Shown here piece by piece: positions 7,574 through 16,673 of a DNA stretch of 64,000 bases. Numbering within the stretch: the stretch's first letter is position 1; the number at the start of each line of letters is the position of its first letter. A program made the translations under genes and the position numbers. Below the pieces are notes generated by a model. It saw only the letters and a list, made by a program, of their open reading frames with translations. It ran no database searches and was not told where the DNA came from. Source of the stretch: Nitrospirae bacterium GWF2_44_13 (lineage in GTDB: Bacteria; Nitrospirota; Thermodesulfovibrionia; Thermodesulfovibrionales; UBA1546); contig MHEE01000009.1 of assembly GCA_001805105.1 (NCBI GenBank), positions 87,037 through 151,036 on the forward strand, written 5' to 3'.

Positions 7574-7691
7574 TAAATCGGTTATTCGGTTAATAGGTAA
7601 AACGGTGAAGCGGTTAACCGCTTCACCGTTTATTGAGAAATGGTTTTATCAGTCAGCTTTCCCCTTTTTATCGAGAAATGGTTTTATCAAG
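7574..7691. repeat. degenerate octamer array, 32-bp palindrome and a duplicated gene end
   Basis: Bases 7600-7631 are a perfect 32-bp palindrome with no spacer, built from GGTGAAG and CTTCACC units; degenerate units of the same type extend to about 7574. Immediately beside it, 7632-7653 repeats 7670-7691 with one or two mismatches. The second copy encodes the C-terminus of the stomatin-like protein, so the first is a partial duplication just past its stop codon. Confidence 0.7.
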
Positions 7692-8422
7692 TCTATAGGC
7701 ACAGGGAATATTATTGTCGAGTTTTTCTCTGTTGCAATCTCTGCAAGTGTCTGGAGAAATCTGAGTTGTAATGCTCCGGTTTCAGTTGCAATAATCTTTG
7801 CAGCATCTGCAAGCTTCTGGGACGCCTGAAATTCTCCCTCTGCGTGTATGACCTTTGCCCTTCTTTCACGCTCAGCCTCTGCCTGTTTTGCTATAGCCCT
7901 TTGCATCTCTACAGGTAGGTCCACATTCTTCACTTCAACTGCAGTAACCTTTACCCCCCAAGGCTCAGTCTGCTGGTCTATCACCTTCTGAAGCTCTGCA
8001 TTTATTTCCTCTCTTTTTGCCAAGAGGTCATCGAGCTGGCTCTGACCGAGAATGCTTCTCAGCGTCGTCTGGGACATCTGTGAGGTTGCGTAATAAAAGT
8101 CCTCCACAGCCGTTATAGCCTTTATAGGGTCCATGACCCTGAAGTATACAACAGCATTCACCTTGACCGAGATGTTGTCCCTCGTGATTACATCCTGAGG
8201 CGGGACATCAAAGGCAACTGTCCTGAGACTCACCCTCACAAGCTTGTCAATTACAGGAATTATAATAACAAGTCCCGGCCCTTTAACAGGTATGATTCTC
8301 CCAAGCCTGAAGACAACGCCCCTTTCGTATTCCCTCAATATCTTAATTGCGCTTGAGAAGAAATAGATTACTAAAAACATTACAATCAAAAATCCCATAA
8401 ACTGCGGCGGTATTCCTGTCAT
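7649..8422 (-). CDS. SPFH/band-7 stomatin-like protein (slipin)
   Basis: A membrane-anchored SPFH protein thought to organise lipid microdomains and to work with its NfeD partner. The 257 residues comprise an N-terminal membrane helix ([16 protein letters not shown]), the band-7 domain beginning [15 protein letters not shown], the signature [26 protein letters not shown], a charged coiled coil ([19 protein letters not shown]) and the C-terminal stretch ending in [13 protein letters not shown]. It lies 50 bases downstream of nfeD on the same strand, the classic operon pairing. Length and motifs are normal. Confidence 0.93.
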   Translation of the reverse strand: MTGIPPQFMGFLIVMFLVIYFFSSAIKILREYERGVVFRLGRIIPVKGPGLVIIIPVIDKLVRVSLRTVAFDVPPQDVITRDNISVKVNAVVYFRVMDPIKAITAVEDFYYATSQMSQTTLRSILGQSQLDDLLAKREEINAELQKVIDQQTEPWGVKVTAVEVKNVDLPVEMQRAIAKQAEAERERRAKVIHAEGEFQASQKLADAAKIIATETGALQLRFLQTLAEIATEKNSTIIFPVPIDLIKPFLDKKGKAD

Positions 8423-8472
8423 TTTGCCCTCCTTTTTTTATAGGAGAATAGGTCCAATAAGACTTATAAGAC

Positions 8473-9771
8473 CTATTCTCCCCTTGTCATTTTTTTAACT
8501 TTCACCTTCAACCCTGATACTGCTTCAACAACTATTTTTTCACCCTTTGATATCGTCTCATCAGAATATGCAGACCATATCTCTCCGTGCAATAAAACTA
8601 TGCCGCTGTCCTTCGTTATATCTGCATTTGCAATTCCCCCCATCCCGACAAGCCCCTCAGAACCTGTCACAGGTTTCCTTTTGTAGGCCCTGTATGCAAG
8701 GCCTACAACTACAGTAAAGAACAGAGCCGTTACAATTACGGCAGGAAGAATCAGAAACAGCGACAGCTTCATAAATGGCCCCGGTGATTCAAACAGCATT
8801 AACGAGCCGAGCAGCATTGCAATTACGCCGCCTATGGTTAAAACGCCATGCGAAATTATCTTTATCTCAAGTATAAAAAGTATTATTGCAAGAATAATCA
8901 GGAGAAGGCCCGCATAGTTCACAGGCAATGTCTGGAATGCATAGAATGCAAGTATAAGGCATATTCCTCCCATTACGCCCGGGAATATAGAACCGGGATT
9001 TGTCAGCTCAAAAAATAATCCGTAAAACCCGAGAAGCATGAGCATATAGGCGACATTCGGGTCTGTAATAACATTGAGAATCTTATGTCTCAGGCTCATT
9101 TCTTCCCTGACAACATTTACATGTGCAATCTTTAAAATCCTTTCTCCCGCAACTGTCTTTACCTTTTTCCCGTCTACGGTTGAAAGAAGAATATTAAGGT
9201 CATCGCTCACAAAGTCTATAATCTTTTCCTTTAATGCCTCTGCTTCCGTAGCAGACACGCTTTTCCTCACAGCATCCTCAGCCCACTTTGAGTTTCTGCC
9301 TGTTCTTTCTGCGAGTGATTTTATATAAGCGGCAGCGTCATTCGTGACTTTTTCCGACATTACCTTATCCATCTTCTCCCCTACTCCGACAGGATGCGCG
9401 GAACCGATGTTTGTGCCCGGAGACATGGCTGCTACATGCGCCGCAAGGGTTATAAAAACGCCTGCCGACGCTGCCCTTGCTCCGCTTGGCGAGACATAGA
9501 CAATCACGGGGACTTCGCTTCCGATTATATCCTTGACTATATCCCTCATTGATGTATCGAGGCCGCCCGGAGTATCAAGCTCTATGACAACAGCTTCAGC
9601 TTTTTGTTCGTTAGCCCTCTTAATGCTCTTGCCAATATATTCAGCAGATGCCGGATTTATAATGCCGTTGACTGTAAGGACCAGCACATCCTTTTTTTGC
9701 TCCTGAGAAAAAAGCGGTGCTGAGAGGAAAAAAGACAGGAAAGTTAAAAAGGCCAATGTTCTCTTTAACAT
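8473..9771 (-). CDS. NfeD-family membrane-bound serine protease (ClpP-class, NfeD1b)
   Basis: NfeD proteins pair with slipins; the N-terminal ClpP-like domain is a serine protease with a Ser-Lys dyad. From ATG 9771 the 432-residue protein has a signal peptide (MLKRTLAFLTFLSFFLSAPLFS), a protease domain with LDTPGGLDTSMRDIV and SPSGARAASAGVFI (candidate nucleophile Ser) and SPGTNIGSAHPVG, then four to five membrane helices (about 240-360), and a C-terminal OB-fold (GIVLLHGEIWSAYSDE). The frame is open another 100 codons upstream, but that part has no secretion signal and overlaps the divergent macro gene. Confidence 0.92.
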   Translation of the reverse strand: MLKRTLAFLTFLSFFLSAPLFSQEQKKDVLVLTVNGIINPASAEYIGKSIKRANEQKAEAVVIELDTPGGLDTSMRDIVKDIIGSEVPVIVYVSPSGARAASAGVFITLAAHVAAMSPGTNIGSAHPVGVGEKMDKVMSEKVTNDAAAYIKSLAERTGRNSKWAEDAVRKSVSATEAEALKEKIIDFVSDDLNILLSTVDGKKVKTVAGERILKIAHVNVVREEMSLRHKILNVITDPNVAYMLMLLGFYGLFFELTNPGSIFPGVMGGICLILAFYAFQTLPVNYAGLLLIILAIILFILEIKIISHGVLTIGGVIAMLLGSLMLFESPGPFMKLSLFLILPAVIVTALFFTVVVGLAYRAYKRKPVTGSEGLVGMGGIANADITKDSGIVLLHGEIWSAYSDETISKGEKIVVEAVSGLKVKVKKMTRGE

Positions 9772-9816
9772 AAAAGAATTATACCACAAAGCAATAAAGC
9801 ACTGTATAATATTGCC

Positions 9817-10359
9817 GTGAAATTCATAACAGAATACAAAATCAACGGCAAAAAACTGAGTCTTGTTCAGGGTGATATAACTGAAAGAGATATGGATGCC
9901 ATAGTTAATGCAGCTAACTCTCATCTCCGGCATGGAGGCGGAGTTGCAGGAGCGATTGTCAGAAAAGGCGGGCAGATTATTCAGGATGAAAGCGACAGCA
10001 TTGGTTATACCCCTGTCGGAACAGCGGTCATCACAGGCGCAGGCAAGCTTACTGCGAGATTTGTCATTCACACAGTAGGCCCAAAAATGGGGGAAGGCGA
10101 TGAGGACAACAAGTTAAGGAATGCTGTTTTAAACACATTAGGGCTTGCATCAGAAAAAGGATTAAAAAGCATTTCTATGCCTGCGATAAGCTCAGGAATT
10201 TTCGGATTTCCAAAAGACAGGTGCGCAAAGATTCTTGTTAATGAATCCGCAGATTATCTCAGGAAAAACCCTCAATCCTCGCTTGAAATCATTGAGTTCT
10301 GCGTGTATGACGATAACACAATGGAGCATTTCAAAAGGGAATTTGAGAGGCTTAAATAA
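9817..10359 (+). CDS. macro-domain protein (O-acetyl-ADP-ribose deacetylase family)
   Basis: A stand-alone macro domain of 180 residues, predicted to bind ADP-ribose and hydrolyse O-acetyl-ADP-ribose or remove ADP-ribose. Family motifs are VQGDITERDMDAIVNAANSHLRHGGGVAGAI (adenine-binding Asp and the catalytic loop), GTAVITGAG, FVIHTVGP and ISMPAISSGIFGFPKDR (phosphate loop). The start is GTG 9817, 45 bases from the divergent nfeD start. Its last 8 bases overlap the end of the convergent ABC gene. It is similar in type to YmdB. Confidence 0.92.
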   Translation: MKFITEYKINGKKLSLVQGDITERDMDAIVNAANSHLRHGGGVAGAIVRKGGQIIQDESDSIGYTPVGTAVITGAGKLTARFVIHTVGPKMGEGDEDNKLRNAVLNTLGLASEKGLKSISMPAISSGIFGFPKDRCAKILVNESADYLRKNPQSSLEIIEFCVYDDNTMEHFKREFERLK

Positions 10360-11995
10360 TTCCCGTATATTCTTGCAGTTTCTTTTTCCCAATCCTCATC
10401 GGAAAATAAAAAGCAGAGGCATTCATCAGCAGTATGAGAATAAAACTTGCCGCAATCTGTATCTTTCCTGAAAAATCTAACCCACCGACTGCCCCTGCCC
10501 TGAAATTATATACATAAAAAATCCACGCCTCAAGGGATAATGTGGCGATAACAACACTGAATGCAGTGAGCATGAAAGCCATGCCTCCAAGGCTCATGGA
10601 TACCGAAGCAATGTTTTCATATTTGAACTTTGGATACATTGCGCCAAATCCCGTTCCGAGTCCGCTTACAGAAATGCAAAGCATAACGACCGTCCCAAGC
10701 GACAGATACATGAGAATCCCTCCGACATTCATAGCAAGATTTGTGAGAAATACAAGGATAAGCATAAGCGCTGTCACAGGGATAAACCCATAAAAAAACT
10801 TTGACCATAGAAACTTTCTTATATCAACAGGAGAAGTCCTTATAATCCAGAATGCCTGGCCCTCAAGGCTCACGGATGCATAGATAAACCGCGCTGAAAC
10901 AGCAGACAGCACAAGCCCTGATAAGACCAGATTAACAAGAACCATTATCTCCTTTATGAAAGGAAATCCGGAAAGTGCCTTTATAGGAATTGACTTGAAA
11001 TTATAAACGTAAATCATTATGAGCACGCCTATTATGAACATCTGAGACCACTGGCCTGTGTCTCTGAAGAACGTTTTTATGTCCTTGTAAAACATTGCGG
11101 TATTCATTTCAGGGTAATATCTTCCTAAAATTCCCCTACCGACTCTTTCGCCTGACGGCTGAATCCTCTCTGTATTCACCCTGTAAAACCTTAATCCTGC
11201 AATTTCGGACAGAAGAAGAAAAAACAAGGCATTGCTCAGAAGAATTATCGGATAAAAAATACTAAAACTGCTTTTTTTCAGCACTGGGAAAATCGCCTCT
11301 GTGATCCAGTAGCTTGGAAGAATCGGGGATTCTGTTTTGAATGACATTATGGAATTTATGAAACCCTCAGGTGCGCTTATATCTTGCGGGATAAGCGCTT
11401 TTACTAAAAAATAAAGCATGAGAAAAAGCATTATGCCTATCCCAAGAAGCACATTCCTTGTCCTCTTTGCAGGAAAAATCCTTGTAAGTATATGCGCAAT
11501 TGTGATGCCAATGCCTGCTGTTATTAAGCTGAATAGAAGAAAACATCCAAGAATCAAAAGATAATAGCCTGCCGCCGCGCCGTAGCTGATACCGTACGCA
11601 ATAAATACCGGCGGCATGAATGAAAGCGCCATCCATGACGAATTCATGAAAGCCTCAAATGTCTTCAATCTCAATATATCCCTGATTTCAACGGGCTTTG
11701 AAAGGAGAAGCGGAATATCTTTTGATAGATAGAAAGAAGCAATTGCGGTGACTATGCTGCTCATGATAAGAAAACCAAGCAGGCTGAAAAATGTCATTGA
11801 GAAGAGTTTCCTTGCGAGTATCTCTCCGAAAAACTCGATTCCTCTGACATATGACAGGACTTTGTAAATCCCTATATAAAAAAGAACCCAGAAACCGACG
11901 CCGATTGCAATAAAAGGAAGCCTCCTGAGCACAATTCCGGCGTTGACAGAATTCTTAAACGAGAGAATTTTAGGTTTTAGAAGAAGCGCTAACAT
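10352..11995 (-). CDS. ABC exporter membrane protein (putative ABC-2-like permease)
   Basis: A 547-residue polytopic protein with about ten to twelve hydrophobic helices and short polar loops. It matches the large ABC-2-like exporter membrane subunits that pair with a single CcmA-type ATPase. No substrate motif can be read. It lies 9 bases downstream of the ATPase gene, so the two almost surely form one exporter. A cytoplasmic loop with GRYYPEMNTAMFYKDIKTFFRD (around residue 295), probably contacting the ATPase, is typical for the group. Confidence 0.75.
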   Translation of the reverse strand: MLALLLKPKILSFKNSVNAGIVLRRLPFIAIGVGFWVLFYIGIYKVLSYVRGIEFFGEILARKLFSMTFFSLLGFLIMSSIVTAIASFYLSKDIPLLLSKPVEIRDILRLKTFEAFMNSSWMALSFMPPVFIAYGISYGAAAGYYLLILGCFLLFSLITAGIGITIAHILTRIFPAKRTRNVLLGIGIMLFLMLYFLVKALIPQDISAPEGFINSIMSFKTESPILPSYWITEAIFPVLKKSSFSIFYPIILLSNALFFLLLSEIAGLRFYRVNTERIQPSGERVGRGILGRYYPEMNTAMFYKDIKTFFRDTGQWSQMFIIGVLIMIYVYNFKSIPIKALSGFPFIKEIMVLVNLVLSGLVLSAVSARFIYASVSLEGQAFWIIRTSPVDIRKFLWSKFFYGFIPVTALMLILVFLTNLAMNVGGILMYLSLGTVVMLCISVSGLGTGFGAMYPKFKYENIASVSMSLGGMAFMLTAFSVVIATLSLEAWIFYVYNFRAGAVGGLDFSGKIQIAASFILILLMNASAFYFPMRIGKKKLQEYTGII

Positions 11996-12004
11996 AGTCT
12001 CAAT

Positions 12005-12730
12005 TTAACAAAAATTATTTTCCTGCCCTCCCATTTTTAAAAAAAGTCCCTCTAATCCGCCTTCCATCCCCTTTATTTCCTCTTTTGTTTTTATTGAGAT
12101 TATAGAGCCTTTGTTAATGAACCCTACCCTGTGGCATAGCTCCTCGGCAATATGAAGACTGTGGGTTGCAAGGAATATCGTAACGCCTTTTGAGCTTAAA
12201 TCCTCCATAACGCCTTTGAGCATCCTTACGCCGAACGGGTCCAGCCCCATAAAGGGCTCATCTATGAGAAGCGCTTCAGGCCTATAAATAAGAGCAGATG
12301 CAAAGAGCAGCCTCTGCCTCATGCCCTGCGAAAAACTCTCTATAAGCTCATCCTCAATATCCTTAATCCCGAATAACTCAAGCATTTCATCTATTCTTGA
12401 CAATGCCTCGTTCCGTGGAATGCTGTATATTGATGATATGAATATAAGAAATTCCCTCGCAGTAAGTTTTTCATAAAGGAATGCCTTGTCAGGCACATAG
12501 CCAAGTATTGCTTTTGCCTTTATTGATTCATTAACAATGTCGTATTTCCCTATGAGTATCTTCCCCTCATCAGGTGTGAGGAGGCCTGTCATCATCCTTA
12601 TTGTCGTAGTCTTTCCTGCTCCGTTCGGGCCGACAATGCCAAAAATCTCACCGGCGCTTACAGTCAGGGAAATATTCTTAACAGCATGTGTGGCGTTAAA
12701 AGATTTGGAAATGTTATCAAGGGTTATCAT
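12005..12730 (-). CDS. ABC transporter ATP-binding protein (CcmA/NatA type)
   Basis: The nucleotide-binding subunit of the exporter encoded downstream. The 241 residues carry Walker A GPNGAGKTTTIRMM (34-47), a Q-loop region, the signature SFSQGMRQRLL, Walker B ALLIDEPFMGLDP and the switch His in FLATHSLHIAEELC. Its ATG overlaps the stop of the upstream M48 protease gene by 4 bases, so the protease, ATPase and permease are one unit. Confidence 0.93.
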   Translation of the reverse strand: MITLDNISKSFNATHAVKNISLTVSAGEIFGIVGPNGAGKTTTIRMMTGLLTPDEGKILIGKYDIVNESIKAKAILGYVPDKAFLYEKLTAREFLIFISSIYSIPRNEALSRIDEMLELFGIKDIEDELIESFSQGMRQRLLFASALIYRPEALLIDEPFMGLDPFGVRMLKGVMEDLSSKGVTIFLATHSLHIAEELCHRVGFINKGSIISIKTKEEIKGMEGGLEGLFLKMGGQENNFC

Positions 12731-13971
12731 GGCTTTCCTCTTATCTCCCTTATCCTTTGAACAACAGGAGGATGGGAATAGTAAAAGCTTGCATATAAGG
12801 GATGGGGATAAAGATTTGAGAGATTGTCTTTTGAGAGTTTTATCAACGATGTTGCCATTGCCTCACGGTTCTCTGTCATCTCAGCAGCAAACCTGTCAGC
12901 TTCCCTCTCATGCCTTCTTGAAAAATAGCTGAATATGGGCGTCAGCGGAAAAGACACTATTCCTCCGACAAAACCCAGTATGAGAAGGTTTGCAAAAACC
13001 GTGTCATTCTGAATATTGAAAATCCTTATAAGAATTCCTGATTTTATCATCATGAACGAAATATAAATGCCTATCAGGGACATTGCCTCTATAACAATAA
13101 TCATTTTAAGGACGTGCTTTTTCTTCCAGTGCCCTGCCTCATGCGCAAGAACAGAGAGAATCTCGCTCCTTTCCATCTTCTGTAAAAGCGTGTCATAAAG
13201 CACAATCCTTTTTACCTTTCCTATCCCTGTAAAATAGGCATTTGTATGCGAGCTTCTCTTCGACGCATCAATCTTGAATACCCTGCTTATCTTTATCCCT
13301 GCCTTTTTCATTAAGTCCCTTATTGAGCCTTCAATCTCCTCATCTTTTATCGGCGTAAATTTATTGAACAGCGGTTCAATTATATAAGGGGAGATATACA
13401 TCATGAAGATGCTGAATAAGAGGAAAAAGAGCCAGACAAATAGCCACCAAAAATCCGGGCTTGCCTTCATCAGATACAAAGCGGCGGCTGCCATGATGCC
13501 GGTAAATATTGTGGAGAGTATTATTGATTTTATGAAATCGGTTATCCAGAGTTTCCACGTCATTGTGTTAAAGCCGTACTTGTTTTCAATCCTGAATGTG
13601 CTGTAAAGGTCAAAGGGAATTGAGATAATCGTATTTGCATAGCTCAGAACAAGGAAGAACACAATGCCTGAAAGAATAAACGGCATATTGAAAGACGCAA
13701 TCCATGAGTTATACATATTCAGCAATCCGCCGAAGAAAAATGCGAGAACGAGGATATTACCAAAGATGGACTCTATAAACCCGAATTTGCTGTGTTCTAC
13801 GGTATAATCTCTCGTCTTCTTCAGCAAATCAGAATCTATATAATCTTTAAACTCCTCGGGAACAACATCGCCGTATTTTCTCAGATGGCGCAGATTGAGA
13901 GATTTAAGCCAATAGCCGAAGAGGGCAATAAGAATATAGCTTATCAGCAGAATAATTTGATAACCCTTCAT
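12727..13971 (-). CDS. M48 family zinc metalloprotease (CAAX protease Ste24-like)
   Basis: Integral-membrane zinc protease of the Ste24/HtpX clan. Starting at ATG 13971 the protein has 414 residues: several N-terminal helices, the zinc site HEAGH (SVLAHEAGHWKKKH), and downstream SRRHEREADRFAAEM, which supplies the third zinc-ligand Glu. The N-terminal M48_N-type region (IISIPFDLYSTFRIENKYGFN) is characteristic of Ste24-like enzymes. A longer start at 14055 adds 28 residues without family support. It probably acts in membrane-protein quality control. It overlaps the ATPase gene. Confidence 0.9.
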   Translation of the reverse strand: MKGYQIILLISYILIALFGYWLKSLNLRHLRKYGDVVPEEFKDYIDSDLLKKTRDYTVEHSKFGFIESIFGNILVLAFFFGGLLNMYNSWIASFNMPFILSGIVFFLVLSYANTIISIPFDLYSTFRIENKYGFNTMTWKLWITDFIKSIILSTIFTGIMAAAALYLMKASPDFWWLFVWLFFLLFSIFMMYISPYIIEPLFNKFTPIKDEEIEGSIRDLMKKAGIKISRVFKIDASKRSSHTNAYFTGIGKVKRIVLYDTLLQKMERSEILSVLAHEAGHWKKKHVLKMIIVIEAMSLIGIYISFMMIKSGILIRIFNIQNDTVFANLLILGFVGGIVSFPLTPIFSYFSRRHEREADRFAAEMTENREAMATSLIKLSKDNLSNLYPHPLYASFYYSHPPVVQRIREIRGKP

Positions 13972-14055
13972 AATAGTTTTTATCTTACGATATTTATAGG
14001 AATTTTTGTTGACACACCCTTCAAATTTACCTAAAATTATCACAGAAAGACACAT

Positions 14056-14367
14056 GTGACATAAAAAATAATGTTATGCTGAAAAAATAGCAATGCTACA
14101 CACTTTTTTGCCTTGAACGATACTTGCTCACTTGCAGGCTTCATGTGAAAATTACTATCTATCCAGCCCGTCAATCTTTATCTTGCCAAGCACAGTAAGC
14201 ATGTAGTGTCTTCAAGATAAAGAAAAAAGGTATAGTAGGAAAGAGAGCAGGCAGGAGAAGTTAAGCCTAATTAGACAAAGCAACCCGACATTGATAGATT
14301 TATATAACGATATTGCTGAAAGATTCCGGACAGGCAGGAATGACAGCAAAATGACACTAAAATAGCT
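14056..14367. other. intergenic region with an inverted repeat and a dispersed-repeat relic
   Basis: No gene is supported here. It holds an 11-bp inverted repeat (14175-14185 and 14213-14223) around a 27-base loop, and at about 14322-14346 a GATTCCGG...GGAATGACA stretch, the vocabulary of a repeat common in many environmental genomes. Divergent promoters for the M48 protease and folK must lie here, but none is convincing. Confidence 0.45.
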
Positions 14368-14826
14368 ATGGCAATTGCTTACATCAGCATAGGTTCAAAT
14401 CTCGGAAACAGGGAAGAGAACTGCAAACAGGCTCTCAGGCTTCTTCAAGCAAACAGTGTCCTTATAAAAAAACAGTCCTCCATGTATGAGACCGAGCCGT
14501 GGGGCATTAAAGACCAGCCGAAGTTTATCAATATGGCAGTTGAGGCAGAGACTGATAAAGAGCATGAGGAACTTCTCAGGATTCTAAAAGAGATAGAAAA
14601 AGAGATTGGACGGACAGAGACAGTCAAATGGGGCCCGCGTGTTATTGACCTTGATATTCTTTTTTACGATGATTTAATCCTTAAAATACCCGGCCTTGAA
14701 ATCCCCCACCCTCTTTTGCACGAAAGAGATTTTGTCCTGAAACCACTCTGTAAAATTGCTCCGTATAAAAAACATCCGGTTACAGGGAAGACAGTAAAGG
14801 AGATGCTTGAAAACCTTAAAGCATAA
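14368..14826 (+). CDS. folK: 2-amino-4-hydroxy-6-hydroxymethyldihydropteridine pyrophosphokinase
   Basis: Transfers pyrophosphate from ATP to 6-hydroxymethyl-7,8-dihydropterin in folate synthesis. The 152-residue protein has the full family pattern: AYISIGSNLGNRE at the N-terminus, YETEPWGIKDQPKFINMAVE, RTETVKWGPRVIDLDILFYDD (the two Asp that bind magnesium), and IPHPLLHERDFVLKPLCKIAP. It stands alone, not beside folP or folB. The start ATG 14368 is 2 residues from the conserved AYISIGSN motif. Confidence 0.96.
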   Translation: MAIAYISIGSNLGNREENCKQALRLLQANSVLIKKQSSMYETEPWGIKDQPKFINMAVEAETDKEHEELLRILKEIEKEIGRTETVKWGPRVIDLDILFYDDLILKIPGLEIPHPLLHERDFVLKPLCKIAPYKKHPVTGKTVKEMLENLKA

Positions 14827-14894
14827 TTTTCTTGACTCATCCCTCCGAATTCCACTAAAATCATCACAAAATATGCGTATAGATATAAAAAATA

Positions 14895-14901
14895 ATGTTA
14901 G
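14895..14901 (+). other. GTTAGGC core-like site (integron R' box pattern)
   Basis: GTTAGGC fits the GTTRRRY core of integron attC/attI recombination sites and sits 20 bases before the ATG of a secreted-protein gene, the usual position at the start of a gene cassette. No matching R'' partner is visible upstream between here and folK, so it could be chance. Confidence 0.3.
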
Positions 14902-14921
14902 GCGAAAGGAGAATACTTAAA

Positions 14922-15359
14922 ATGAGAGGACAGCGAATTATATTGATTTTATTTTTTGTTGCTATTTTGGCACTAATCGGCGGATGTGCCACAATGGGGG
15001 ATGTAGTGCGTGTTAAAGACGAAGGCACAGCAAAGGTTTATCCTGTGACATCTGAACAGGCATGGGAGATTGCCAAAACAGTTTTTAGATGGGAAGGAGC
15101 AGATGCCATAGAGGAGCATAAATCAGAAGGTTATATGTTAACAAGCAGTGGGATGAACATGGTCTCATGGGGTGCTGTCATGGGGGCATGGATACTCCCT
15201 GTTGATAAGGACAATACAAAAGTTATCGTTGTTACGAAACGCAGGATTTCCATAAATATAGCAACAACATTAACAGAAACTACTTTCCACAATCGGTTTG
15301 CACAGGCTGTAGAAATTGTAAAAAATGGTGGAAAGATTAGTGATATTGCACCTAAATAA
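14922..15359 (+). CDS. lipoprotein of unknown function
   Basis: From ATG 14922 (AGGAG ten bases upstream) the product has 145 residues: a lipoprotein signal MRGQRIILILFFVAILALIGGC with lipobox IGGC, then a compact alpha/beta domain starting KVYPVTSEQAWEIAKTVFRWEGAD. The pattern (value-binding strand, helix AWEIAKTVF, two central strands, C-terminal helix) resembles small envelope lipoproteins, but I cannot name a family. A longer start at 14895 would begin inside the GTTAGGC box. It lies between two integron-core-like sequences. Confidence 0.65.
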   Translation: MRGQRIILILFFVAILALIGGCATMGDVVRVKDEGTAKVYPVTSEQAWEIAKTVFRWEGADAIEEHKSEGYMLTSSGMNMVSWGAVMGAWILPVDKDNTKVIVVTKRRISINIATTLTETTFHNRFAQAVEIVKNGGKISDIAPK

Positions 15360-15373
15360 TGTATAAGATTATA

Positions 15374-15436
15374 TCGCCCAACAAGTCACTCCAGTGTACA
15401 GGATAAAACCGCGCTGCTGAATTTTGGTATTTACGA
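15374..15436 (+). other. decayed attC-like sequence after the lipoprotein gene
   Basis: Fifteen bases after the stop, GCCCAAC fits the RYYYAAC (R'') core, followed by AAGTCACTCCAG, then CCGCGCTGCTGA and TTTTGG, in the order and spacing seen in many attC sites. The expected closing GTTRRRY is replaced by GGTATTTACG. I read it as a possible degenerate attC; folding of the bottom strand was not computed. Confidence 0.3.
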
Positions 15437-15449
15437 AAGGAGGACTACA

Positions 15450-16037
15450 ATGAAGATATTGCGCTTTGGTTTATTATTTCTGCTGTTTGCCTGTATCACC
15501 CTTAGTGCTGAGGCACAAACAAATTCATACCGCCATCCGGCAACCGGACTGATATTCCCTGACAGCGTGGAAGGCATTATCAGGGGCAATGTGAAAGATT
15601 TTGAGGGGACGAATCCCGGACTGGGCGTAAGCGTAGCGTATGACAGGCCGGGTATTACGGTAACAGTATACGTCTACAATTTACGACTTAGGTCAATTCC
15701 CGCTGACCTGTCATCCCCTATCTTTAAAAACCACTTTGCCCAAGTCTTGCAAGACATTTATGAAATGGAAAAACGCGGATATTACAAGTTTGTAAAAAAG
15801 ACTGCGGAGGGAATTATTTTCCTTAGAGCAGACAAAACAGGGCCACAGGCCTTATCCGCATCTTTCAGCTATGTCCAGAATGGAGTAGAACGCTTGTCAA
15901 AGGTCTATCTACTGGGACACAAACAGCATTTTGTGAAGATACGGTTCACCTATGACAAAGCAGTGCAGGCGCAGACTGAAGAAAAACTGACTGCATTTCT
16001 TAATGCGATGGCTAATATGATTGAGGGGAACTTGTAG
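15450..16037 (+). CDS. secreted protein of unknown function
   Basis: 195 residues with a cleavable signal peptide (MKILRFGLLFLLFACITLSAEA) and a good ribosome-binding site (AAGGAGG). The mature part is predicted periplasmic and alpha/beta, with the sequence YRHPATGLIFPDSVEGIIRG near its start. No enzyme motif or Cys pair is seen; I do not recognise the family. It sits between the attC-like sequence and hisH, with which it converges stop to stop. It may belong with the lipoprotein gene upstream, from which it is separated by 90 bases. Confidence 0.6.
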   Translation: MKILRFGLLFLLFACITLSAEAQTNSYRHPATGLIFPDSVEGIIRGNVKDFEGTNPGLGVSVAYDRPGITVTVYVYNLRLRSIPADLSSPIFKNHFAQVLQDIYEMEKRGYYKFVKKTAEGIIFLRADKTGPQALSASFSYVQNGVERLSKVYLLGHKQHFVKIRFTYDKAVQAQTEEKLTAFLNAMANMIEGNL

Positions 16038-16652
16038 CTACGCCTTTTTTACAAAATCTCCGTAACCCTTCAGTACCTTCAAGCCAAGTTCCTGACTCTT
16101 TTCAGGATGGAACTGCATTGCAAAAATATTATCCTTCCAGACCATTGAGGTAAAGTTTATTCCGTAGTCTGTCGTAGCTGCGATTATGCCTTCATCTTCC
16201 GGCGCAACATAGAAGGAGTGCACAAAATAAAAATATGACTCGGCCCCTATTCCGTTAAATATCGGAGGTTTATTTTTGATGTTCAGCGTATTCCATCCCA
16301 TGTGAGGGACTTTTAATTCCATTTTTGGAAACCTCACAACCTTGCCCTTAAACACATTAAGTCCTTTGCATACTCCGAATTCCTCTGACTCTGTAAATAA
16401 AACCTGAAGTCCAAGACATATTCCGAGATACGGCTTGCCTTTCTGAATTGATTTTATAATCGCTTCAGTCAGTTTCATGTCAGTCAGGTTTTTTATGCAG
16501 TCAATAAATGCTCCGACGCCCGGAAGCACTACGGCATCGGCATTATCAATTGAAGCAGCATCGGTGACAATGCGCGCATCCACGCCGACTTTGAGGAAGC
16601 CTTTTTCAACGCTCCTTAAATTTCCCATTCCATAATCAACAATTGCAATCAT
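16038..16652 (-). CDS. hisH: imidazole glycerol phosphate synthase glutaminase subunit
   Basis: Class I glutamine amidotransferase that feeds ammonia to HisF in histidine synthesis. The 204-residue protein begins IAIVDYGMGNLRSVEKG, has the catalytic Cys in YLGICLGLQVLF and the His-Glu pair in MQFHPEKSQELG. Family length is normal. No hisF or hisA is in the window, so histidine genes are dispersed. It is divergent from the methyltransferase gene with 21 bases between starts. Confidence 0.95.
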   Translation of the reverse strand: MIAIVDYGMGNLRSVEKGFLKVGVDARIVTDAASIDNADAVVLPGVGAFIDCIKNLTDMKLTEAIIKSIQKGKPYLGICLGLQVLFTESEEFGVCKGLNVFKGKVVRFPKMELKVPHMGWNTLNIKNKPPIFNGIGAESYFYFVHSFYVAPEDEGIIAATTDYGINFTSMVWKDNIFAMQFHPEKSQELGLKVLKGYGDFVKKA

Positions 16653-16673
16653 GAATTTAGTATAATTCAGCTT

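Noticed and set aside
9772-10071. 100-residue N-terminal extension of the NfeD protein
   Set aside because: It precedes a clear signal peptide, shows no family similarity and overlaps the divergent macro-domain gene.
14068-14080. GTTATGC near the M48 gene start as another integron core site
   Set aside because: It does not fit GTTRRRY and has no partner sequence; common by chance in AT-rich DNA.
14175-14223. Inverted repeat upstream of folK as a terminator
   Set aside because: The loop is 27 bases, the stem AT-rich, and no T-run follows in either direction.
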